Shown here: positions 1 through 5,595 of the stretch, in pieces
How positions within the stretch are numbered: the first letter of the stretch is position 1
Layout: every line of letters begins with the position of its first letter
Assembly: GCA_902489515.1 (NCBI GenBank)
Contig: CABUAL010000022.1
Span: forward strand, 1 to 12,784
Direction: 5' to 3'
DNA length: 12,784 nt
DNA from: an uncultured Collinsella sp.
Lineage (GTDB): Bacteria; Actinomycetota; Coriobacteriia; Coriobacteriales; Coriobacteriaceae
Notes under the pieces: generated by a model
What the model was told of the DNA's origin: nothing
Databases searched by the model: none
What the model saw: the letters and a program-made list of their open reading frames with translations, nothing else
Program-made: the position numbers and the translations under genes

Positions 1-816
1 TTGCCAGGATCGGCAAAGATAGGTTTTGTCCTGGGCTACCTGGTCAATAACGCAGTCGTTACCCCTAACGGCAACAGCGTTTCGACCGGCTTCTTGGGCG
101 CCATGATCATGGCGGTCATCTGCGGCTACTTTGTCCGCTGGATGAAGACCTGGAAGGTCAACAACACCATCCAGACCATCATGCCCATCCTGATCATCCC
201 GATTCTGACCTCGCTTGTCCTGGGTATGGCCTATATCTACATCCTGGCCACGCCGCTTGGCTTTGTGATGGACTGGCTCACCGGCGTGCTCGGCAGCCTG
301 CAGGGCGGTTCCGCAGTTGTCCTGGGTCTGGTCATTGGCGTTATGACCGCCTTCGATATGGGTGGCCCCATCAACAAGACCGCCTCGACCTTCACCATGG
401 CCATCATGGCCTCCGGTATCTACGGTCCTAACGGTATGTTCCGCGTCGCCGTCGCCGTTCCCCCGATCGCCTGTGGCCTCGCTGCGCTCATCGCCAAGAA
501 CAAGTTCGATGACGCTGACCGCCAGATGGGCATCTCCGCGCTGTTCATGGGCTGCATCGGTATTACCGAGGGCGCTATCCCCTTCGCGGTCAAGGACCTC
601 GGTCACACCCTGCCCGGCATTTGCATCGGCTCTGCCGTGGGTGCGGCACTTGCCGCCTTCCAGGGCATCGACTGCTACGTCCCGCACGGTGGCTTTATCG
701 TCGCCCTTGCCACCAACAACGTCGCGCTGTTCTGCCTGGACATCGTGATTGGCGCCGTGGTCGCCGCTGCAATCCTGATTGCCATGAAGCCCACGCTCGA
801 TAAGCAGGCCAAGTAA
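1..816 (+). CDS. PTS fructose-family transporter subunit EIIC (5' truncated)
   Basis: This is the membrane channel subunit of a phosphoenolpyruvate-dependent sugar phosphotransferase system; it moves the sugar across the membrane while the partner EIIB phosphorylates it. The reading frame is open from the first base, so the N-terminal part lies outside the window and the TTG at base 1 is not a credible start. The visible 271 residues are a series of hydrophobic segments. They carry two hallmarks of fructose/mannitol-type EIIC: DMGGPINK at about residues 119-126 and GITEGAIPFA at about 187-196. Full EIIC domains are about 330-370 residues, so roughly a quarter is missing. No EIIB or EIIA domain is fused at the C-terminus; a matching EIIA is encoded at 4942-5394 and EIIB is presumably upstream. 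The substrate cannot be read from the sequence. The family call is firm. Confidence 0.93.
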   Translation: MPGSAKIGFVLGYLVNNAVVTPNGNSVSTGFLGAMIMAVICGYFVRWMKTWKVNNTIQTIMPILIIPILTSLVLGMAYIYILATPLGFVMDWLTGVLGSLQGGSAVVLGLVIGVMTAFDMGGPINKTASTFTMAIMASGIYGPNGMFRVAVAVPPIACGLAALIAKNKFDDADRQMGISALFMGCIGITEGAIPFAVKDLGHTLPGICIGSAVGAALAAFQGIDCYVPHGGFIVALATNNVALFCLDIVIGAVVAAAILIAMKPTLDKQAK

Positions 817-830
817 ACCTTTAAGGACTC

Positions 831-868
831 CGGTTGTGCGGAGGGATGGATTTGACTCCGCACAACCG
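831..868 (+). other. Strong hairpin in the EIIC-gatZ spacer
   Basis: A perfect 13-bp stem (831-843 with 856-868) encloses a 12-base loop, 14 bases after the EIIC stop. No T-run follows, so it is not a classical intrinsic terminator. Ten loop bases (844-853, GGATGGATTT) are also exactly complementary to 882-891 (AAATCCATCC) further down the spacer, so two competing pairings exist. It may protect the EIIC mRNA 3' end or tune expression of gatZ. The structure is seen in the sequence; the role is inference. Confidence 0.6.
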
Positions 869-960
869 CCCCTACACAACAAAATCCATCCGTACTGATA
901 GGGCCCACATCTGGGTCCCAGGGAACTTTTGTCAAAAATCCTCTGGAGAAGGAGAACAAA

Positions 961-2289
961 ATGTCCAACCTCACCATCCGTCAGGCCGTTCAGGGCATGC
1001 TCAAGCTGCAGGATAGCGGCGATCACGCAACCATGGTCGGCATTGGCCCCATGAGCCCCAACCTGATTCAGGCCGTGTTCGAGCTTGCCAAGGACGAGGA
1101 TTTCCCGCCCATGTTTATCGCCAGCCGCAACCAGGTCGATATGGACGAGATGGGCGCCGGCTACGTCAACGGTTGGGACCAGACGCGCTTTGCCGCCGAC
1201 ATCAAGAAGGTTGCCGACGAGGTGGGTTACACCGGTCCGTACTACCTGTGCCGCGATCACGGCGGTCCGTGGCAGCGCGACGAGGAGCGTAACGCCCACC
1301 TGCCCGAGGACGAGGCCATGGAGCTCGCCCGCAAGTCCTTCGTCGCCGACATGGAGGCGGGCTTTGACCTGCTGATGGTCGACCCCACCAAGGACCCCTA
1401 TCAGATCGGCAAGGTTATTCCGCTCGACGTGGTGCTTCGCCGCACGATCGATCTTATCGACTACCTTGAGCAGTACCGTCGCGAGCATAACCTGCCCGAG
1501 GTCGCCTATGAGGTCGGTACCGAGGAGACCAATGGCGGCTTGACCTCTACCGATAAGTACGAGGAGTTCATTTCTCAGCTGCAGCCCGAGCTCGAGAAGC
1601 GCGGCTGCCCCATGCCCACCTTTATCGTCGGCCAGACCGGCACCCTTACCCGCTGGACGGAGCAGGTCGTCGATCGTGCGGCGAAGCACCACGTCGAGCG
1701 GACCCGCTGGACGGAGCAGGTCGGTCACTACAACTTCAAGAACGCCCGCGAGCTTGCCGATATGGCCAAGCGCTATGGCGTGGGCCTGAAGGAGCACAAC
1801 GCCGACTATCTGGACGACGCGACGCTGCTCGAGCACATCCCGGCACACGTGACCGCCTCCAACGTCGCTCCGCAGTATGGCACCGAGGAGACCCGCGCCT
1901 ACCTCAAGCTCTGCGCCACCGAGCAGATCCTGGTCGACAACGGTCTGTGCGATGACCCCTCCGACCTGTATCACACGCTGCTGGTCAAGGCTATCAAGAC
2001 CGAGCGCTGGCGCAAGTGGATGACTGGCGACGACGTCAACCTGCAGGTCGATGACATCCTTGCCGACGATGAGCTCAGCCTGAAGATCCTGGATGTCTCC
2101 GGCCACTATGCGTTCAACGATCCCGAGGTCAAGGAGCAGGTCGAGAAGCTCTATCGCAACCTCGCTGCCCAGGACATCGACGGCAAGCGCTTTGTGATCG
2201 AGCACATCAAGCGCCCGATCAAGCAGTACGTCGTCGGTCTTAACCTCAAGGGCGTCACGAGCCGCATCGAGAAGGCTCTCGAGGACTAA
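961..2289 (+). CDS. GatZ/KbaZ-like tagatose-bisphosphate aldolase subunit or sugar-phosphate epimerase
   Basis: This 442-residue protein belongs to the GatZ/KbaZ family. Its members are best known as non-catalytic partners that stabilise the class II tagatose-1,6-bisphosphate aldolases GatY/KbaY. Some relatives have also been reported as fructose-6-phosphate 4-epimerases. Aligned by eye with E. coli GatZ, it shares the TIM-barrel landmarks: RDHGGPW at 98-104 (GDHLGP in GatZ), VGTEETNGG at 185-193 (IGTEVPVPGG) and EHNADY at 278-283 (EAHSTDY). The start is set by AGGAG shortly upstream of ATG. It follows EIIC after 144 bases and precedes a transaldolase gene. No GatY is in the window, which makes the epimerase reading attractive. 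Oddity: residues TRWTEQV occur twice (230-236 and 248-254), bounding an 18-residue insert that is an inverted copy of upstream sequence in the same gene. Family assignment is fairly sure; the exact reaction is open. Confidence 0.82.
   Translation: MSNLTIRQAVQGMLKLQDSGDHATMVGIGPMSPNLIQAVFELAKDEDFPPMFIASRNQVDMDEMGAGYVNGWDQTRFAADIKKVADEVGYTGPYYLCRDHGGPWQRDEERNAHLPEDEAMELARKSFVADMEAGFDLLMVDPTKDPYQIGKVIPLDVVLRRTIDLIDYLEQYRREHNLPEVAYEVGTEETNGGLTSTDKYEEFISQLQPELEKRGCPMPTFIVGQTGTLTRWTEQVVDRAAKHHVERTRWTEQVGHYNFKNARELADMAKRYGVGLKEHNADYLDDATLLEHIPAHVTASNVAPQYGTEETRAYLKLCATEQILVDNGLCDDPSDLYHTLLVKAIKTERWRKWMTGDDVNLQVDDILADDELSLKILDVSGHYAFNDPEVKEQVEKLYRNLAAQDIDGKRFVIEHIKRPIKQYVVGLNLKGVTSRIEKALED
1419..1451 (+). 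repeat. Inverted repeat arm, source copy inside gatZ
   Basis: These 33 bases are the exact reverse complement of 1670-1702 in the same gene. In frame they encode about residues 153-164, a stretch around IPLDVVLRRTID that reads as normal family sequence. This is therefore the presumed source copy. The match ends at both borders: base 1452 (t) and base 1418 (t) do not pair with the corresponding bases of the second arm. Confidence 0.9.
1648..1723 (+). repeat. 22-base direct repeat flanking an inverted 33-base insert in gatZ
   Basis: Bases 1648-1669 and 1702-1723 are identical (22 bases, beginning ACCCGCTGGACGG), with a period of 54 bases, or 18 codons. Between them, 1670-1702 is the exact reverse complement of 1419-1451, sharing one base with the second direct repeat. 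The block keeps the reading frame and contains no stop, adding VDRAAKHHVER plus one extra TRWTEQV to the protein. Removing one 54-base unit restores a spacing that fits E. coli GatZ to within one residue by hand alignment. Confidence 0.9.
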
Positions 2290-2308
2290 GTAGCTTTTCC
2301 TACACGAC

Positions 2309-2344
2309 GCCGGGCCTGGGGCATGTCCCAGCCGCAGGCCCGGC
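2309..2344 (+). other. GC-rich hairpin after gatZ
   Basis: A perfect 10-bp stem (GCCGGGCCTG at 2309-2318 with CAGGCCCGGC at 2335-2344) encloses a 16-base loop, 20 bases after the gatZ stop. It sits two bases before the terminator hairpin at 2347-2377, making a tandem hairpin at this junction. Confidence 0.55.
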
Positions 2345-2346
2345 AC

Positions 2347-2382
2347 ATAGGACAAAGGGACATCCCCTTTGTCCTATTTTTT
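2347..2382 (+). terminator. Intrinsic terminator or attenuator between gatZ and the transaldolase gene
   Basis: A perfect 13-bp stem (2347-2359 with 2365-2377) with loop ACATC is followed directly by a T-run at 2377-2382. This is the canonical layout of a Rho-independent terminator. Only 32 bases separate it from the transaldolase ATG, leaving little room for a new promoter, so the downstream genes probably depend on read-through. The apex reads GGGACATCCCC, resembling the GGGACAGGT core of the repeat hairpins elsewhere in the window. Confidence 0.75.
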
Positions 2383-2414
2383 GAGTTTTGGATTCCTTCG
2401 AAGGAGTTTGCACC

Positions 2415-3098
2415 ATGAAGTTCTTTATCGATACTGCCAATCTGGACGAGATCGCCGAGGCCAAGAGCTGGGGCTGCCTGGCCGGTGTTACCACCAACCC
2501 GTCCCTGTACGCCAAGACCGGCGGCAAGCTTGCCGACTTTGAGCCGCATATGCTCAAGATTGCCGAGCTCTGCGAGGGCCTGCCCGTTTCCGCCGAGTCT
2601 ACCGCTACCACTGCCGAGGGTATGATCGAGGAGGGCAAGCGCCTTGCCGCCCTCGCCCCCAACATCGTGGTCAAGCTTCCCGTGTGCGAGGCCGGCCTTG
2701 CCGCCTGCCGTGCACTGGCCGATGCTGGCGTGCGCGTCAACATGACGCTCGTCTTCTCGCCGACGCAGGCCCTTATGGCCGCCAATGCCGGTGCTCGCTA
2801 CATCAGCCCGTTTGTCGGTCGTTTCGATGACATCGCCGAGGACGGTATCTCGCAGCTCGACAACGTCGTGACCTGCATTAAGAACTACGACTGGACGGGC
2901 AAGAACGTCGACGACACCGTTGAGATCATCACCGCTTCGGTCCGCACGCCCAACCATGTGACCCAGGCGGCGCTGCTTGGTGCCGACATTGCGACCGTTC
3001 CCATGGCCGCTCTTAAGAAATGCTTGCATCACCCGCTGACCGACCAGGGCCTTGCCTCTTTTGAGGCTGATTGGCAGAAGGTCGTCGCTCAGGCTTAA
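2415..3098 (+). CDS. Transaldolase, small (TalC/FSA-like) subfamily
   Basis: This 227-residue enzyme transfers a three-carbon dihydroxyacetone unit between sugar phosphates in the non-oxidative pentose phosphate pathway. The start is the ATG at 2415, preceded by AAGGAG and followed by the usual MKFFIDTANLDEI opening. The Schiff-base lysine lies in IVVKLP (K87), and TTNPS is at 26-30. Two features favour a true transaldolase over fructose-6-phosphate aldolase: Glu61 in VSAES, where E. coli FSA has Gln59, and the FVGR phosphate-binding stretch with HPLTD near the C-terminus. The length matches the compact bacterial subfamily (about 215-230). It follows a terminator-like hairpin and precedes the split transketolase genes, so all three probably work together. 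The SD is part of a 12-base palindrome (TCCTTCGAAGGA, 2394-2405) that could weakly mask it. Confidence 0.93.
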   Translation: MKFFIDTANLDEIAEAKSWGCLAGVTTNPSLYAKTGGKLADFEPHMLKIAELCEGLPVSAESTATTAEGMIEEGKRLAALAPNIVVKLPVCEAGLAACRALADAGVRVNMTLVFSPTQALMAANAGARYISPFVGRFDDIAEDGISQLDNVVTCIKNYDWTGKNVDDTVEIITASVRTPNHVTQAALLGADIATVPMAALKKCLHHPLTDQGLASFEADWQKVVAQA

Positions 3099-3109
3099 CG
3101 AGTGGATTG

Positions 3110-3138
3110 CCCCGGCATCGCGTCATCCGGTGCCGGGG
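3110..3138 (+). other. Hairpin between transaldolase and transketolase genes
   Basis: An 11-bp stem (3110-3120 with 3128-3138, one G-T wobble) with a 7-base loop lies 11 bases after the transaldolase stop. It is followed by a weak T-rich stretch (TTGTTCT). It could be a leaky terminator or an mRNA stability element that sets different levels for the flanking genes. Confidence 0.5.
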
Positions 3139-3161
3139 TTGTTCTCAAGAGAGGAATTCGT

Positions 3162-3992
3162 ATGACCAACCAGGAGCTGGCAAAGGTCGCCAATGAGGTC
3201 AGGAAGGGTGTCGTGACTGCGGTTCACGCGGCCAAGTCGGGACACCCGGGTGGATCGCTCGGTGCTGCCGACATCATGACGTATCTGTACTTTGAGGAAA
3301 TGAATATCGATCCTGCCGACCCTCACAAGGCCGATCGCGATCGCTTTGTGCTCTCCAAGGGTCACGCGGCGCCGGGCCTGTATTCGGTGTTGGCAAATCG
3401 CGGCTATTTTCCCGTCGAAGAGCTCGAGACGCTCCGTCATATTGGCAGCCGACTGCAGGGCCATCCCAACATGAACGACGCCCCTGGCATCGATATGTCC
3501 ACCGGATCGCTCGGTCAGGGCATCTCTGCTGCAGTTGGAATGGCGCTTGCCGCTAAGCACTGGGGCGACGGCTACCGTGTCTACACGTTGCTGGGCGACG
3601 GTGAGTGCGAGGAAGGCCAGGTGTGGGAGGCGGCCATGTTCGCCGGCAACCATGCGCTCGACAATCTTGTTGCCGTCGTCGACCACAACGGCTTGCAGAT
3701 TGACGGCACGATCGATGAAGTCAACTCGGCCATGCCGCTCGCTGACAAGTTCCGCGCCTTTAAGTGGCATGTGATCGAGCTCGCCGACGGTAACGACATG
3801 GCGCAGATTGCCGCCGCCTTTGCCGAGGCCCGCAAAGTGAGCGACTCGCCCGTGGCCATTATCGCCGAGACGGTGAAGGGCAAGGGCGTCTCCTTTATGG
3901 AAAACCAGGTGGGCTGGCACGGCAAGGCACCCAACGATGAACAGTTTGAGCAGGCCATGGCCGAGCTCGCAGCAGCAGGGGAGGAGCTCTAA
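3162..3992 (+). CDS. Transketolase, N-terminal subunit (split enzyme)
   Basis: This 276-residue protein carries the pyrophosphate-binding half of transketolase, which moves two-carbon ketol units between sugar phosphates using thiamine diphosphate. The ThDP motif begins with GDG at 145-147 (GDGECEEGQVWEA) and ends in VVDHNG at 172-177. SGHPGG (26-31), SKGH (65-68) and QGHP (99-102) are conserved substrate and cofactor contacts. The start chosen is the ATG at 3162 behind AGAGAGGAA; an in-frame upstream ATG at 3102 would add 20 residues that do not look like transketolase and run through a hairpin. The protein stops where the central domain should begin, and that half is encoded by the next gene. 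The TAA overlaps the next ATG by one base (TAATG), which suggests translational coupling and equal amounts of the two subunits. Confidence 0.95.
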   Translation: MTNQELAKVANEVRKGVVTAVHAAKSGHPGGSLGAADIMTYLYFEEMNIDPADPHKADRDRFVLSKGHAAPGLYSVLANRGYFPVEELETLRHIGSRLQGHPNMNDAPGIDMSTGSLGQGISAAVGMALAAKHWGDGYRVYTLLGDGECEEGQVWEAAMFAGNHALDNLVAVVDHNGLQIDGTIDEVNSAMPLADKFRAFKWHVIELADGNDMAQIAAAFAEARKVSDSPVAIIAETVKGKGVSFMENQVGWHGKAPNDEQFEQAMAELAAAGEEL

Positions 3993-4930
3993 TGGCAGAC
4001 GTCAAGAAAGTCGCCACGCGCGTTAGCTATGGCGAGGCACTTGTCGAGCTGGGCAATGAGCGCGATGACTTTGTGGTTCTCGATGCCGACCTGGCCGCCG
4101 CCACGCAGACCGGTAAGTTTAAGGCTGCGCACCCTGAGCGCTTCTACGACGCCGGCATTGCCGAGAGCAACCTGATGGGTCTTGCCGCCGGCATCGCGAC
4201 CACGGGCCGCGTTGCTTTTGCGAGCACCTTTGCGATGTTTGCCGCCGGTCGCGCCTACGAGCAGGTCCGCAATTCCATCGGCTACCCGCACCTCAACGTC
4301 AAGATTGGCGCTACTCATGCCGGCATTTCGGTGGGCGAGGACGGCGCCACGCACCAGTGCTGCGAGGATATCGCACTCATGCGCACGATTCCGGGTATGA
4401 CGGTGGTCGTTCCCGCCGACGACGTCGAGGCTCGTGCCTGTGTGCGCGCCGCCTATGAGTTTGAGGGCCCGGTTTACATGCGCTTCGGCCGCCTGGCAAC
4501 ACCGGTCATCAACGACTGCGAGGACTATGAGTTCAAGATTGGTCGCGGCGTGGTCGTGCGCGAGGGGTCCGATGTGACCATCATCGCTTGTGGCCTTATG
4601 GTCGCCGAGGCGCTTGAGGCTGCCGAGGCGCTCGCTGCCGATGGCATCGATGCCGAGGTCATCAACATGCATACGATCAAGCCGCTCGACGAACGCCTGG
4701 TTGTAGCCAGCGCCAAGAAGACCGGTCGCGTGGTCACTGCCGAGGAGCATTCGATTATCGGCGGTCTTGGCGAGGCCGTTGCCTCGGTGCTAGCGGAGCA
4801 GTATCCGGTGCCGATGCGTCGCGTCGGCGTGCGCGATGTGTATGGCGAGTCCGGCCCTGCGGTCGATTTGCTGCACAAGTACGGTTTGGACGCCGACGGC
4901 ATCGAAGCTGCGGTCAGGTCTGTGTTGTAA
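3992..4930 (+). CDS. Transketolase, C-terminal subunit (split enzyme)
   Basis: This 312-residue partner provides the pyrimidine-binding domain and the C-terminal domain of transketolase. Glu58 in GIAESNLMGLAAG is the expected glutamate that activates the thiamine ring, and GEDGATHQ at 115-122 is the conserved substrate-binding stretch. The C-terminal domain ends near VRDVYGESGPAVDLLHKYGL, typical of split transketolases and of the related DXS/pyruvate dehydrogenase beta fold. The ATG overlaps the stop of the N-terminal subunit by one base and has GGGGAGG upstream. The two proteins should form one functional enzyme. In this cluster the split transketolase may be specialised for the incoming sugar rather than serve as the housekeeping enzyme, but the sequence alone cannot show this. 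Confidence 0.95.
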   Translation: MADVKKVATRVSYGEALVELGNERDDFVVLDADLAAATQTGKFKAAHPERFYDAGIAESNLMGLAAGIATTGRVAFASTFAMFAAGRAYEQVRNSIGYPHLNVKIGATHAGISVGEDGATHQCCEDIALMRTIPGMTVVVPADDVEARACVRAAYEFEGPVYMRFGRLATPVINDCEDYEFKIGRGVVVREGSDVTIIACGLMVAEALEAAEALAADGIDAEVINMHTIKPLDERLVVASAKKTGRVVTAEEHSIIGGLGEAVASVLAEQYPVPMRRVGVRDVYGESGPAVDLLHKYGLDADGIEAAVRSVL

Positions 4931-4941
4931 GGAAGGTTTCC

Positions 4942-5394
4942 ATGGGATTTGTATCTGCCAACCAAGTGACGATAGGGTATACCGCCGCCTCGCGCGAGGA
5001 TGCCCTGCATTATTTGTCCAATCAGGCCGTCGAGCTCGGCTTTGCTGACGACGCATCTGCCGTAGAGACTGCCTTCATGGCTCGCGAGAACGAGGCCGAG
5101 ACTGGCCTTGTCGCCGGTTTTGCCGTTCCACATGCCAAAAGCGATGCTATCCACACGCCGGGCGTTGCCGTGCTTAAGCTGGTCGAGCCCGTTGAATGGC
5201 CGAGCTTCGATGGTGTGCCCGTCGATGTTGCGCTCGCGCTGTACGTGCCTGCCGGCGAGGCAGGAACCACGCACCTGCGCTTGCTCTCCAAGGCTGCCGT
5301 GATGCTGATGGACGCCGGCTTCCGTGACAAGGTGCGCGCGAGCACCGATCCCGTTGAGATTGCGGAGCTCATCAATAGCGGACTCGAAGACTAG
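4942..5394 (+). CDS. PTS fructose-type EIIA phosphocarrier
   Basis: This 150-residue cytoplasmic protein accepts phosphate from HPr on a histidine and passes it to EIIB. The family signature GLVAGFAVPHAKS places the phosphorylated histidine at His64. This corresponds to the active site of the fructose/mannitol EIIA domain (PTS_EIIA_2). The length fits a single free-standing domain. The ATG has GGAAGG eight bases upstream and lies 11 bases after the transketolase stop, so it is the last gene of the same operon. Its presence with the EIIC at the cluster's left end suggests that both serve one transporter, with EIIB encoded upstream of the window. Confidence 0.93.
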   Translation: MGFVSANQVTIGYTAASREDALHYLSNQAVELGFADDASAVETAFMARENEAETGLVAGFAVPHAKSDAIHTPGVAVLKLVEPVEWPSFDGVPVDVALALYVPAGEAGTTHLRLLSKAAVMLMDAGFRDKVRASTDPVEIAELINSGLED

Positions 5395-5436
5395 AACGGT
5401 CATCCCGTTCAATCAATTGATCCTTCTCCAAGGAAA

Positions 5437-5482
5437 AGGGCCGCGACGCCATATAGGTGTCGCGGCCCTGTTTGCGTTTCCC
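5437..5482 (+). terminator. Intrinsic terminator of the PTS/transketolase operon
   Basis: A 14-bp stem (5437-5450 with 5456-5469, one G-T wobble) with loop ATATA is followed by GTTTGCGTTT. It lies 42 bases after the EIIA stop and ends the forward operon. The first copy of the intergenic repeat starts within its tail. Confidence 0.85.
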
Positions 5483-5527
5483 CAGATAAAACCTGCCAAA
5501 ATAAACCTGTCCCCTTTTGGAAGGCAG
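5474..5527 (+). repeat. Intergenic repeat copy A
   Basis: Bases 5474-5508 (35 bases, containing CCCAGATAAAACCTGCC) are identical to the reverse complement of 8547-8581. Bases 5481-5513 match 10708-10740 at 32 of 33 positions. The hairpin seen in the other copies is degraded here: CTGCC at 5493-5497 can still pair with GGCAG at 5523-5527. It is non-coding and lies between convergent transcription units. Confidence 0.85.
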
Positions 5528-5568
5528 TAATTTATGTGGTTCAGGTTGAGCCCGTGCAGCGCCGAGCA

Positions 5569-5595
5569 GTTACGCCGTTTGTAAAACGGCGTAAC
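5569..5595 (-). terminator. Hairpin at the larE 3' end, possible terminator
   Basis: A perfect 12-bp stem (GTTACGCCGTTT at 5569-5580 with 5584-5595) and a 3-base loop directly abut the larE-type stop codon on the reverse strand. There is no T-run after the stem. It could end reverse transcription or stop RNA decay; the terminator call is tentative. Confidence 0.5.

Noticed and set aside
903..933. GGGCCCACATCTGGGTCCCAG palindromic patch before gatZ, considered as a terminator or operator
   Set aside because: The stem is short and mismatched and there is no T-run; it may be chance in GC-rich sequence.
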